Positions 25,319 through 33,971 of a stretch of DNA of 64,000 nucleotides are shown here, in pieces. Origin of the DNA: Deinococcales bacterium (lineage in GTDB: Bacteria > Deinococcota > Deinococci > Deinococcales > JAAFIG01); NCBI GenBank assembly GCA_013298595.1, contig JAAFIG010000010.1, positions 62,001 through 126,000 of the forward strand, read 5' to 3'. Numbering within the stretch: position 1 is the first letter of the stretch; each line of letters starts with the position of its first letter. A model generated the notes under the pieces. The model had not been told where the DNA came from. It did no database searches and worked only from the letters and a program-made list of their open reading frames with translations. The position numbers and the translations under genes were made by a program.

Positions 25319-25819
25319 TTACGATCTGGCTGCTACGCCATTGCTTCTGGCTGTGCGTGGTGGCATATCAGTTGGTACATCGTACTCGGGCAAATGCCCA
25401 CCGCCTCGGAAAACAATTAAGGTGATGTATTCAAATTCGCCGCTGCGTTCCTTGATTTCAGCTGGGTCGCTATCACGTGCCCCTCGAGAGTATTTGATTG
25501 CTGCTGCCAGTTTCATTTTTTTATTTTCGACTGGCTCGAGGTCTCGGCGTTTATAAAAATCGCCTTTGTACCAAACACCAGCCTCGAGGTTTTGGGTGGT
25601 GTTGTTACGCAGTTCGGCTGGTCGAGCACCGATTAAACGCCAGTCGAAGCGTTCGGCATTCTCGAGTGGTAAGCGTAAACCGCCGCTTTTGACAACATCG
25701 CCGCTGGTCCAACCCATTGCGCCGTGTTTGCGAAGGGCATCGTGGACTGTTTCGTGATTCTCGAGTTCAACGCTGATACTCGCGCCGAGTGGGGTTGCAA
25801 AGTGAATGGTGGTGGGCAT
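25319..25819 (-). CDS. Small protein with beta-grasp-like N-terminus, partner candidate of the protease-nuclease
   Basis: The 166 residues start TIHFATPLGASISVELENHETVHDALRKHGAMGW, strand-turn-strand-helix as in ubiquitin-like beta-grasp folds. A basic middle follows (YKRRDLEPVENKKMKLAAAIKYSRGARD) and then a C-terminal part (EYITLIVFRGGGHLPEYDVPT). I do not recognise the family. SD AGGAG precedes the ATG. Ancestrally it lay directly convergent with the protease-nuclease gene across the shared terminator, as the repeats show, which suggests a linked role such as inhibitor, tag or target. Confidence 0.55.
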   Translation of the reverse strand: MPTTIHFATPLGASISVELENHETVHDALRKHGAMGWTSGDVVKSGGLRLPLENAERFDWRLIGARPAELRNNTTQNLEAGVWYKGDFYKRRDLEPVENKKMKLAAAIKYSRGARDSDPAEIKERSGEFEYITLIVFRGGGHLPEYDVPTDMPPRTARSNGVAARS

Positions 25820-25862
25820 GGTTTCTCCTGTATGAGCTGGTGAAGGGCGAGGGTTGACATGG

Positions 25863-25896
25863 CGTAATTAAGGATAAAAAATCATCCTTAATTACG
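25863..25896. promoter_or_regulatory. 13-bp inverted repeat upstream of the beta-grasp-like gene
   Basis: CGTAATTAAGGAT and ATCCTTAATTACG are perfect complements separated by 8 nt. The element lies 44-77 bp before the ATG, next to AT-rich promoter-like DNA (TATGAT-type box on the minus strand), so it could be an operator. It lacks a T-run on the minus strand, making a terminator less likely. Confidence 0.5.
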
Positions 25897-26007
25897 TTAA
25901 TATCATAACATGGGTTATGGCTCGAGTCAAGATAGTCGATTAAAAATAAGTTTTGCATATGTAAAGCACGATCAATCATAAACTGCACATTGAATATATA
26001 CTGCTTT

Positions 26008-26850
26008 ATGCGCGATCAAAACCAAATGCTCGAGATTATTCTTGCCACTGCCGAAAACAATCCTCGAGTTCGGGCTGTGATGCTGAATGGTTCTCGAGCT
26101 AATCCAAATGCCATACCCGATATTTTTCAGGATTTTGACATTGTGTATTTAGTAACTGAACTCGAGTGGTTTAAGCAAAACCCGAGTTGGATTGATGGCT
26201 TTGGTGAACGCATGGTGTTGCAGTGTCCAGATGATTTTGGCAATCAAACCCGAGGCAATTCGTATGCTTATTTAATGCAGTTTTTGGATGGCAACCGACT
26301 TGATTTAACATTGCAAACGGGGCAGTTTTTGCCTGATAGTCTCAGTGTTTTGCTATTGGATAAAGACAACGCCATACTGCCTTTGCCTGCTCCGCAGGAT
26401 TACTTACCCGAACCACCAAATCATCAAACTTTTTTTGAATGTTGTAACGAATTCTGGTGGGTTTGTCCTTATGTTGCAAAAGGCTTATGGCGCAAAGAAG
26501 TGATTTACGCTCAACATCATCTCGAGATTTTACGCAGCCAAACGCTGAGAATGTTGTATTGGCAAGTGGGTCTGCAAACCAATTTTTCGCAACCACTCGG
26601 GAAATTAGGAAAGCACTTACGGGCGTATCTGACACCAGAGCAACACACTCTGTTGCTCGAGACGTTTAGCAATGCCGAATTTACTCAGATGTGGCAAGCA
26701 TTATTTGCCCTGACCAAAATTTTTAGAAATGCCGCGCTTGAGGTTGCCCAGCACTTTTCATTCCAATACCCACTGCAAGATGACACTCGAGTTAGCCAAC
26801 ATTTACAGCATGTGCAAGCCCTTGCTCGAGATGCAAAAACCATGTACTGA
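26008..26850 (+). CDS. AadE-like aminoglycoside 6-adenylyltransferase family protein
   Basis: The 280 residues begin with the nucleotidyltransferase motif [13 protein letters not shown] and the metal-binding pair in [10 protein letters not shown] near residue 47, followed by RLDLTL. A helical C-terminal domain typical of ANT(6) follows ([17 protein letters not shown]). Members may modify streptomycin, but many chromosomal homologues have no resistance role. The start is leaderless (TATACT at 25997-26002, 5-nt gap). argC follows at 24 nt. Confidence 0.8.
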   Translation: MRDQNQMLEIILATAENNPRVRAVMLNGSRANPNAIPDIFQDFDIVYLVTELEWFKQNPSWIDGFGERMVLQCPDDFGNQTRGNSYAYLMQFLDGNRLDLTLQTGQFLPDSLSVLLLDKDNAILPLPAPQDYLPEPPNHQTFFECCNEFWWVCPYVAKGLWRKEVIYAQHHLEILRSQTLRMLYWQVGLQTNFSQPLGKLGKHLRAYLTPEQHTLLLETFSNAEFTQMWQALFALTKIFRNAALEVAQHFSFQYPLQDDTRVSQHLQHVQALARDAKTMY

Positions 26851-26873
26851 TAAAATTGGGTAGAATACCAATG

Positions 26874-27842
26874 ATGAGCAACAAGCCCTGCATTTACATC
26901 GATGGTGAAGCTGGTACGACTGGTTTGCAGATTCGTGCTCGGTTACAACATCGCTCCGACCTCGAGTTAGTTTCGATAGACCCTGCCAAACGCAAAGATG
27001 AACTCGAGCGTAAACGCCTGTTAAATAGCGTGGATATTGCTGTACTGTGCTTACACGATAATCTGGCTAAGGAAGCCATTGCCATGCTCGAGAATCCTGC
27101 TGTGCGAGTGTTAGATGCCAGTACAGCACATCGGGTGGCGGATAACTGGGCGTATGGTTTTCCCGAATTAACAGCCCAACAAAGTGAGTTGATCCGCGAG
27201 GCACGTTTTGTGGCTAACCCTGGTTGTTATGCCCAGAATGCGATTGCTTTGTTGCGTCCGTTGGTGAACGCTGGTGTAATACCAGCAGATTACCCACTGA
27301 GTATCCAAGGTGTACAAGGGTACAGCGGCGGTGGGCGGCAACTAATAGATGCCGTTGAAGGCAAAGGCGGGGAGCATCATCTGGCAGGAGCGTACCGTGC
27401 TTACGCGCTGAGTTTAAACCATAAGCACTTACCTGAAATAACCAAATACAGTCAACTCGAGACAGAACCGATTTTTACGCCCGCTGTTGGCAAGTGGTTC
27501 AAGGGGATGTTGGTGCAAATTCCGTTGCATTTAAAGAATCTACCAAAACGCCCCAATGCTTCAGATTTACAACATATTCTCGAGGCGCATTATGCAGGGC
27601 AGCCTTTTATCAAAGTTTTACCACTCGAAGAAAATGCTGGTGCGACTAGTATTCTCGACCCAGAAACCTTAAATGGCAGTAATCAAATGGAACTAATGAT
27701 TTTTGCTCATCCACAAAAACAACAAGTTTTGTTGGTGGCTCGAGCTGATAACCTTGGCAAAGGCGCATCTGGTGCGGCTGCTCAAAATTTAGATGTGATG
27801 CTTGGACTCGAGACAAACCAAGACTACGCTCTTGATGATTAA
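26874..27842 (+). CDS. argC: N-acetyl-gamma-glutamyl-phosphate reductase, short type
   Basis: ArgC reduces N-acetylglutamyl phosphate to the semialdehyde in arginine synthesis. The 322 residues begin with [12 protein letters not shown] (NADP loop) and carry the catalytic Cys in NPGCYAQ and the GYSGGGR block, as in the short ArgC2 type. TAGAAT (26861-26866) lies 7 nt before ATG 26874, which decides the start against the upstream frame. Other arg genes are not nearby. Confidence 0.88.
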   Translation: MSNKPCIYIDGEAGTTGLQIRARLQHRSDLELVSIDPAKRKDELERKRLLNSVDIAVLCLHDNLAKEAIAMLENPAVRVLDASTAHRVADNWAYGFPELTAQQSELIREARFVANPGCYAQNAIALLRPLVNAGVIPADYPLSIQGVQGYSGGGRQLIDAVEGKGGEHHLAGAYRAYALSLNHKHLPEITKYSQLETEPIFTPAVGKWFKGMLVQIPLHLKNLPKRPNASDLQHILEAHYAGQPFIKVLPLEENAGATSILDPETLNGSNQMELMIFAHPQKQQVLLVARADNLGKGASGAAAQNLDVMLGLETNQDYALDD

Positions 27843-27869
27843 AGAGGAAAGCATTTTGCTTTCCTCTTT
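27841..27869. terminator. Bidirectional terminator between argC and the MFS gene
   Basis: AAAGAGGAAAGCA-TTT-TGCTTTCCTCTTT, a perfect 13-bp stem that begins within the argC stop codon and ends 16 nt from the stop of the convergent MFS gene. Confidence 0.85.
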
Positions 27870-27885
27870 AATCTTTTCTTCTACC

Positions 27886-30177
27886 CTACTCGGCAGCTGG
27901 AGCGGGCATACCCGCTGTTGAACGTAATGGTAATTCTGGTAAAGCTAAGGTCATTAAGAACGCTAAGAATGCCACAATAACACCAAGTTTATAAATGGTG
28001 GTAATTGCGTCAGTCAGGACTTCTTTAAAGGTTTTATCGACTTTATCAATGGTTGAAATAATCGTGGTTTTTGTTGCTTGGAGATTTTTCAAGCTACTTT
28101 GGTAAATGGAATTGGCAATGGTTTTTGGTTGTGGTTGATTTTTTGCAATGGCTGCTAATGCGCTGTTAATTGCACCCGAAATTGCTTGTGGTGCGGCAGC
28201 ATCTAAGTTCTTTTTGATTTCAACTAAAATGTCAGCTCGGCGATCTGGGTAAGTTAAAATAGCGGCTGGAATACTGGTTAAACGCGCTTTTAATGGGGTT
28301 GGAATGCTCGGGTTCTTTGCTAAGGCTGCTAAGGCAACAGCTGGTTTTTCAGCATTCATAGCAGCAGCAATGGCTTGGTATTGTGCCTCGAGACTTTTCC
28401 TGACTTGAGCAGCAATACCACCAGCGTTTAAAGTCTCTTTTAATTGTTGTGGAATTTGTGGATTTTTGAGTAATGCAGCTTTTGCAACAGCATCATTATC
28501 CCGAAGTGCTTTCACAATCAGATCTTGCACCCCCCGATTTTGTGCCTCGAGGAATTGCCAGAAACCACCTGCTTTCACAGCCGCTGCTAATTGGGTTTGC
28601 ATTTCGGCAGGCATTTGTTTATTGGAAGCTAAGGCAGTTAAAGCTTTTAAATTATTTTTCAAAAAAGCTGCCTCGAGATTTTTTTCGGTTGCGGTAATCC
28701 CTGCAAGGGCTGTTTTCTTAACGGCTGCACCATCAAAACGCAAGTTATTATTACCACCTTCGGCATTAGCGGTTCCGCCACCAACTTGAAACTGGGCGCG
28801 TAAAGCAACAGGGACATCTTTGGTGACTTCCGTTAATTTTGGTCCAAGATTTTGCGAAATCAAATTCCCAAAAACACTAAAGAAAATCGCTAAGCCAACG
28901 CTACTACCCATGCTGCGAAAAAACGTAGCACTCGAGGTAGCCACTCCCATTTTTTGTGGTGGAGCAGCGGTTTGGATAGCAAGAGTATAGAGGGGAATAC
29001 TTGGTCCTAAGCCCATACCCATAACCAGCATTTTGGCAAAAACCTCCCAGAACGTACTTTGTGGTGTTAAGGTAAAACCAGCAATCGCAAAACCAAGCAT
29101 CATGATGATTAAACCAACTAGCATCAGTGGTTTATAACGTCCAAAACGGCTGACCAATTGTCCACTCATGACATTGCCAATCACTAAACCAATCACCAGT
29201 GGTAACCCCGCAAAACCACTCGAGGTAGCACTTAAACCAACCACATTCTGCATAAAAATTGGCAAGAAAATAATGGCAGCTAAGAAACCCATACCAACAA
29301 TAAAAGCAGCAGCATTACCAATGCTAAAGGCTGGATTTTTAAAAAGATTCAAATCAAGCAAAGGGTCTTTAGCACTACGTTCAATCAAAATAAAAGCGAT
29401 TAAACCAACCAAGGCTAAACCAAACATGCCGATAATTTCTGGGCTACCCCATAAAAAACCTGTTTCGCCAGCCCGTACAACAGTTTTACCTAAGGATAAA
29501 GCTAGCAACAAAGGAATGGTTGAAACCAGCAAAGCAACTGCGCCAGCGTAATCAATACTTGGTTTATTTTGTACTAAATTAAGGTTTGGCATTTTAGAAA
29601 CAATAAAAGCAATTGCCAAAGCACCAACAGGTAAATTCACAAAGAACACCCAGTGCCACGAGAAGTTATCGGTTAAGAAACCACCAACTAGCGGACCGAC
29701 CACACTCGAGAGTCCGAATACAGCGCCAAATAACCCACTGTACTTACCGCGTTCTTGAGGCGGGAACATATCAGAAATAATGGCTAATGCACTGGTAAAA
29801 AGTGCTGCACTGCCAAGCCCTTGGATGGCTCTGGCAATAATAATTTGCCAAGTATCGGCAGCCACACCACAAAAAACACTGCCTGCAAGGAAAATCGCAA
29901 TACCAATTAAGAGAATGGGTTTACGACCAAAAATATCGGATAATTTTCCATAAATCGGCACCATGACGGTACTCGAGACAATATAAGCTGTGGAAACCCA
30001 ACCAAACAATGTAGCTTCGATTTTTAAGTCAGCTTGAATACTTGGACCAGCTGTAGCAACAATAGTTTGGTCAAGTGCGGCAAGCAGAACACCAAGAAAT
30101 GCACCAATTAAAGTAAACATTTTTTGTTGTTGCGTAAGTTGCGGAATTTGCGGTATTGGGAAACTCGGGGCGGACAT
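27886..30177 (-). CDS. DHA2-type MFS drug exporter with a giant extracytoplasmic loop
   Basis: The 763 residues include the 14-helix EmrB/QacA layout: LDQTIVATAGPSI in helix 1, GKLSDIFGRKP after helix 2 and ARAIQGLGSAA. Between helices 13 and 14 (about residues 440-728) is an Ala-rich, mostly helical insertion of about 280 residues with three imperfect repeats of the form KNPxIPxxLKxxLxAGG. Normal family members are about 500 residues. ATG 30177 is supported by AAAGGAG. The marR gene ends 31 nt upstream on the same strand, so regulator and pump form an operon. The exported compound is unknown. Confidence 0.85.
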   Translation of the reverse strand: MSAPSFPIPQIPQLTQQQKMFTLIGAFLGVLLAALDQTIVATAGPSIQADLKIEATLFGWVSTAYIVSSTVMVPIYGKLSDIFGRKPILLIGIAIFLAGSVFCGVAADTWQIIIARAIQGLGSAALFTSALAIISDMFPPQERGKYSGLFGAVFGLSSVVGPLVGGFLTDNFSWHWVFFVNLPVGALAIAFIVSKMPNLNLVQNKPSIDYAGAVALLVSTIPLLLALSLGKTVVRAGETGFLWGSPEIIGMFGLALVGLIAFILIERSAKDPLLDLNLFKNPAFSIGNAAAFIVGMGFLAAIIFLPIFMQNVVGLSATSSGFAGLPLVIGLVIGNVMSGQLVSRFGRYKPLMLVGLIIMMLGFAIAGFTLTPQSTFWEVFAKMLVMGMGLGPSIPLYTLAIQTAAPPQKMGVATSSATFFRSMGSSVGLAIFFSVFGNLISQNLGPKLTEVTKDVPVALRAQFQVGGGTANAEGGNNNLRFDGAAVKKTALAGITATEKNLEAAFLKNNLKALTALASNKQMPAEMQTQLAAAVKAGGFWQFLEAQNRGVQDLIVKALRDNDAVAKAALLKNPQIPQQLKETLNAGGIAAQVRKSLEAQYQAIAAAMNAEKPAVALAALAKNPSIPTPLKARLTSIPAAILTYPDRRADILVEIKKNLDAAAPQAISGAINSALAAIAKNQPQPKTIANSIYQSSLKNLQATKTTIISTIDKVDKTFKEVLTDAITTIYKLGVIVAFLAFLMTLALPELPLRSTAGMPAPAAE

Positions 30178-30208
30178 ACGGACTCCTTTGTGACTAAATG
30201 GCTCGAGA

Positions 30209-30691
30209 TTAGTCGGTATCTGAGACAAATTGGGCTTGGACATTACTGGTCATGGTTTGCATGGTCTGAGCAAAATGCTCGAGTTCAGTAGCTGGAATAT
30301 GTTCTAGTGCTCGTAAAATATGGTTACCAACACCGTGACGCATTTTTTCGACTGTAGCTTTGCCATGTTCGGTTAGTAAAACGCGAATTCTGCGTGAATC
30401 TTCGGTATCTAAACTGCGAGTGACTAAGTGTTTTTCCTCGAGTTTCTCGAGAATACGGCTGATGTCTGATGGATTGGTGGCTAAGCGAGTACAGATCAGT
30501 TTCGGGTATTCAATGCCTTCAAAAATTGCGGTCAATGCCAGAAAATCCTTAAATTCTAAATCCAATTCTCCAATCACTTTTGGCATGATTCGTTGGCGCA
30601 TGAGTTGCCCAAATGTCCACCAAGACTCGAGTAACGCTTGCGCGTGGGCGCTGCGTTTTAAGTTTGTGTCTTTGCTGGGTATTTTTGCCAC
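30209..30691 (-). CDS. MarR-family regulator of the adjacent MFS pump
   Basis: The 160 residues contain the winged helix ICTRLATNPSDISRILEKLEEKHLVTRS and the wing with DSRRIRVLLT, as in MarR. I chose GTG 30691 because TACAAT (30698-30703, minus strand) lies exactly 6 nt before it and the resulting length is normal; the frame is open further, to 30808. It precedes the MFS gene by 31 nt and likely controls the pair together. Confidence 0.82.
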   Translation of the reverse strand: MAKIPSKDTNLKRSAHAQALLESWWTFGQLMRQRIMPKVIGELDLEFKDFLALTAIFEGIEYPKLICTRLATNPSDISRILEKLEEKHLVTRSLDTEDSRRIRVLLTEHGKATVEKMRHGVGNHILRALEHIPATELEHFAQTMQTMTSNVQAQFVSDTD

Positions 30692-30817
30692 AAGATTATT
30701 GTAATCCAAAATAGTTTCAAAATGCAAATAAATAAGATGGCGTATTGTCATATCCATGCCAATCCAATTTTGAACAGCAAGCAACCCAGTTGTAGAATCC
30801 AAGTTCAAGGTTTGTAT

Positions 30818-32056
30818 ATGTCCAACTCTATGAAATCTGTTTTACTCGAGGCATTCCAAGCAGCTGTAGCCGCTGCTCAACCTGCTGCTGCCATCCCATT
30901 GCACTTACCCAGCCCACCCAAAGGCAAAACCATGATTATTGGTTTTGGTAAAGCCGCTGCAACAATGGCTCGAGCCTTAGAGCAACATTATCCAGCGCCT
31001 CTCGAGGGAGTGGTGGTCACACGTTACGGACATATTCTCGAGCCATGCCAACAGATTCGGGTACTCGAGGCAGCCCACCCAATCCCTGATGCAAATAGTG
31101 TTTATGCAACTCAGCAAATTCTTGCGGCTGTGCAAAATCTACAACCCGAAGACTTGGTTATTTGCCTTGTTTCAGGTGGTGGAAGTGCCTTACTTTGTGC
31201 ACCCGATGGTATTACTCTCGAGACAAAAAAACTGGTAACACAAGCATTACTTTCCTCGGGTGCAAGCATCCAAGAAATGAACGTGATTCGTAAACACCTT
31301 TCCTTAGTCAAAGGTGGGCGCTTAGCCGTTGCTTGCCAACCTGCTCGAGTTCATACCCTAATTGTCTCGGATGTGGTTGGTGATGATTTAAGCAGCATTG
31401 CTTCAGGCGCAACCGTACCAGACCCGAGCACCTACGCCGATGCCCTCGAGATACTGCAACGTTACAGCATCAACATCCCCGAAGTGCAATACCTGCTCGA
31501 ACATCGAATGCACAGCGGTACTGATACGCCAAAAGCAAATCATGCAGCCTTTACTCGAGTGACAAACAATTTAATTGTCACCAATGGCATTGCCTTACAA
31601 GCCATCGAAAAAACGCTGACTCAACACAGTATCCAATCACAAATTCTTTCTGATAGCATCGAAGGTAATGCTCGAGTCGCAGCCCAAAGCCACGCACAAG
31701 CCTTAGAAAAACTCGAGCCAAATACTGCCCTATTATCTGGAGGTGAAACCACTGTGCTTGTCCAAGGTCATGGGCGCGGCGGACGCAACTTAGAATTTAT
31801 ACTAGCCCTTGCCCTCGAGCAACCCAATTGTTATGCCTTAGCTGCCGATAGTGACGGTATAGATGGCTCGAGCAATGCTGCAGGCGCGATCATTACCCCA
31901 GATACCCTGAATCGAGCTGCGGCACTGGGGTTAGATGCCAAAGCGTATCTCGAGAATAATGATGCACACACATTTTTCGAGCATTTAGGCGATTTAGTCA
32001 TAACAGGTGCAACAGGAACAAATGTGAACGATATTCGTATTCTGATTCAAGCCTAA
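30818..32056 (+). CDS. Glycerate 2-kinase (MOFRL/DUF4147 family)
   Basis: The enzyme phosphorylates D-glycerate at C2 in glyoxylate or tartrate breakdown. The 412 residues show GFGKAAATMARAL near the N-terminus, VSGGGSALL, RKHLSLVKGGRL and the C-terminal MOFRL domain with ALLSGGETTV, GRGGRNLEF and TGATGTNVNDI. A TAGAAT box is at 30793-30798 and a weak AAGG precedes ATG 30818; ATG 30830 is possible. It is divergent from marR. Confidence 0.85.
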   Translation: MSNSMKSVLLEAFQAAVAAAQPAAAIPLHLPSPPKGKTMIIGFGKAAATMARALEQHYPAPLEGVVVTRYGHILEPCQQIRVLEAAHPIPDANSVYATQQILAAVQNLQPEDLVICLVSGGGSALLCAPDGITLETKKLVTQALLSSGASIQEMNVIRKHLSLVKGGRLAVACQPARVHTLIVSDVVGDDLSSIASGATVPDPSTYADALEILQRYSINIPEVQYLLEHRMHSGTDTPKANHAAFTRVTNNLIVTNGIALQAIEKTLTQHSIQSQILSDSIEGNARVAAQSHAQALEKLEPNTALLSGGETTVLVQGHGRGGRNLEFILALALEQPNCYALAADSDGIDGSSNAAGAIITPDTLNRAAALGLDAKAYLENNDAHTFFEHLGDLVITGATGTNVNDIRILIQA

Positions 32057-32234
32057 ATAGAACCTCTATATTTAAAAATTGCCTTTCAGACATAGCTTCC
32101 ACTATTCTCGAGTCTTTACAACTGGCAGAGTACTTTCGTTTTGATACTCCCGAACCAATTAAGTATTGGCATTTTTGCAAACATCGTAGTAACTGCACTT
32201 GTTTTCTAGCCTTGCAAAACGTAACCTGCCAATC

Positions 32235-32654
32235 ATGAAGCAATACCCTCTTCCCGCTGTCGCTGCTTTAATTGCCCATCAAGGCAAAGTGTTAATTGTT
32301 CGCACCCACAAATGGAATGGATTATGGGGTGTCCCTGGTGGCAAAATAGATTATGGCGAAGACACTTTAACTGCTCTGGCTCGAGAGATGCGTGAAGAGG
32401 TTGGGTTGGAAATTCGAGATGCAGTTTATGCGTTTTACTCCGATATTATCGAGGATGCAAATTTTTATAAACCCGCACATTTTCTCAGTCTCGAGTTTGT
32501 TGCGTACTCAGATTCGGATGCAGTTGTGTGTAATGAAGAAATTGCCGAATTTGCTTGGGTCAGTCTGCAACAAGCTTTCGAGTATCCTGTGAATGTGTAC
32601 ACGAAACGCTTACTCGAGTGGTGCATCGAACATCACTTTCCGGTATTGGTATGA
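32235..32654 (+). CDS. Nudix hydrolase
   Basis: The 139 residues contain a complete Nudix box (GGKIDYGEDTLTALAREMREEVGLEI, quoted here as GX5EX7REUXEEXGU) at about residues 38-60. The N-terminal VAALIAHQGKVLIVR and length resemble MutT/ADP-ribose-type enzymes, but the substrate is unknown. The start is leaderless (TAACCT at 32222-32227, 7-nt gap). Its stop overlaps the next gene (ATGA), indicating translational coupling. Confidence 0.85.
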   Translation: MKQYPLPAVAALIAHQGKVLIVRTHKWNGLWGVPGGKIDYGEDTLTALAREMREEVGLEIRDAVYAFYSDIIEDANFYKPAHFLSLEFVAYSDSDAVVCNEEIAEFAWVSLQQAFEYPVNVYTKRLLEWCIEHHFPVLV

Positions 32655-33361
32655 AAACGGCTTTAGTGACTGGCGCAGCCAAAGGGATTGGTAAAGCTAT
32701 TGCTTTGCGGCTGGCTCGAGATGGGTATAGCGTAGCAGTGCATTATCACACTTCACAAATCGAAGCTGAAAAATTGGTCAAAGAACTCGAGACATTTGGT
32801 GTTCAAGCCATTGCTTTACAAGCTGATATCCGCGACTCGAGTCAAGCTGAAAATCTGGTACTCACCACTGCTCGAGAACTGGGTGGGCTAGGGGTGCTTG
32901 TCAATAATGTTGGTAATTACATCAAAAAACCGTTGATGGATTTAACTGTTTTAGATTGGCACGAAATGCTGAACAGCAATCTCAATAACACTTTTTATAT
33001 GTGTCATGCTGCTCTGCCAATCATGCGCCATCAGCGCTATGGCAGGATTATCAATTTAGGATTTGCTGGTGCTCAAAATCTCGAGGCTCGTCCGCATATT
33101 TTGCCGTACACCATTGCAAAAACAGGGGTGATTTTACTGACCAAAAGTATTGCTAAAACCGAAGCGGCTAATGGCATTACTGCTAACGTGGTTAGTCCTG
33201 GAGTGATCGAAAATAGTGTTTCTAAACCACTCGAGTTGATTCCTGCTGGGCGGCTTGGTTCATTCGAGGAATTAGCTGATGCCGTGATGTACTTTTTGCA
33301 ACCCAACGCGGCTTACACCACTGGGCAGATTCTCGAGGTCGCAGGTGGTTTTAATTTATAA
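32651..33361 (+). CDS. Short-chain dehydrogenase, coupled to Nudix hydrolase
   Basis: The 236 residues have the cofactor loop TGAAKGIG, NNVG and the catalytic YTIAK. The strand before the active site reads INLGFAGAQ, where typical SDRs have a catalytic Ser (N-x-SS), so the Ser is missing or displaced. The reaction may be altered. It starts inside the Nudix stop (4-nt overlap) and ends 11 nt into the convergent trpF. Pteridine-reductase-like activity is one possibility. Confidence 0.75.
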   Translation: MKTALVTGAAKGIGKAIALRLARDGYSVAVHYHTSQIEAEKLVKELETFGVQAIALQADIRDSSQAENLVLTTARELGGLGVLVNNVGNYIKKPLMDLTVLDWHEMLNSNLNNTFYMCHAALPIMRHQRYGRIINLGFAGAQNLEARPHILPYTIAKTGVILLTKSIAKTEAANGITANVVSPGVIENSVSKPLELIPAGRLGSFEELADAVMYFLQPNAAYTTGQILEVAGGFNL

Positions 33362-33947
33362 CAGCTCGAGCTGCTGTTATAAAATTTTGAATTTTTGTTG
33401 CATCTTTAATACGAACAATACTCTCAACACCACTGGCAACATCCACTCCCCAAGGCTGTAAGGTTTGCACCGCCGCAGCCACATTCTCTGGGGTTAAACC
33501 ACCCGCCAGTAACCAGCGCCGCCCTTGCAAGCTCGAGGTATCCAGTACAGACCAATCAAAGGTTTGTCCTGAACCACCCTCGAGACTATCTATCAACAGT
33601 GTTTGTGCTACGGGTAAAGCCGCGCTAAAAGCTACCACACGAATCACAGGAATATGCGTTTCGACCAGTGCAGCAAATTCATCAGATTCATGCCCATGCA
33701 ATTGCACTGCACTAAGTTGTACAATTTGTGCTACACGCAAAATTTCCTCGAGAGGTGCATCTCGAAAAATGCCTACTCTCGAGATCAACGCACCTACATG
33801 CTTAGTTATGTTGGCTGCCTCTTCGGGCAAAATAAAACGCTTAGTATTTGGTACAAAATTTAAACCAATCGCATCTGCCCCAGCGCTTTCGGCAACCAGC
33901 GCATCCTCGAGCCGTGTGATACCACAAATTTTGATTCGCAAAGTCAT
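33351..33947 (-). CDS. trpF: Phosphoribosylanthranilate isomerase
   Basis: TrpF catalyses the Amadori step of tryptophan synthesis. The 198 residues begin MTLRIKICGITR with the catalytic Cys, followed by GADAIGLNFVPNTKR, VQLHG and the phosphate-binding LLAGGLTPENV. Length is normal. TAGAAT (33954-33959, minus strand) lies 6 nt before ATG, giving a leaderless start. No other trp gene is adjacent. Confidence 0.93.
   Translation of the reverse strand: MTLRIKICGITRLEDALVAESAGADAIGLNFVPNTKRFILPEEAANITKHVGALISRVGIFRDAPLEEILRVAQIVQLSAVQLHGHESDEFAALVETHIPVIRVVAFSAALPVAQTLLIDSLEGGSGQTFDWSVLDTSSLQGRRWLLAGGLTPENVAAAVQTLQPWGVDVASGVESIVRIKDATKIQNFITAARAVIN
33356..33382. terminator. Hairpin in the overlap of the SDR and trpF ends
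   Basis: TTATAACAGC-TCGAGCT-GCTGTTATAA, a 10-bp stem with part of CTCGAG in the loop. It lies over the SDR stop and the last codons of convergent trpF and is followed by AAAATTTTG, so it can terminate both. Confidence 0.6.
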
Positions 33948-33953
33948 AAAAGC

Positions 33954-33963
33954 ATTCTACCCT
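33954..33963. promoter_or_regulatory. Overlapping divergent -10 boxes of trpF and an SDR gene
   Basis: TAGAAT on the minus strand (33954-33959) serves trpF; TACCCT on the plus strand (33958-33963) serves the next gene. They overlap by 2 bp, so polymerase cannot occupy both at once. Confidence 0.55.
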
Positions 33964-33971
33964 TACAATGA

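Larger units (their letters stand above)
25166..25588. repeat. Diverged direct repeat, right copy
   Basis: Counterpart of 22757-23178. It joins unrelated sequence on the left, just 5 bp before a CTCGAG, and continues on the right into the intact small gene. Confidence 0.9.

Noticed and set aside
22757-25588. Insertion sequence with terminal repeats
   Set aside because: The outer repeats contain ends of two resident genes and no transposase lies between them.
32057-32234. A small gene in the gap before the Nudix gene
   Set aside because: Only short frames without start signals are present.
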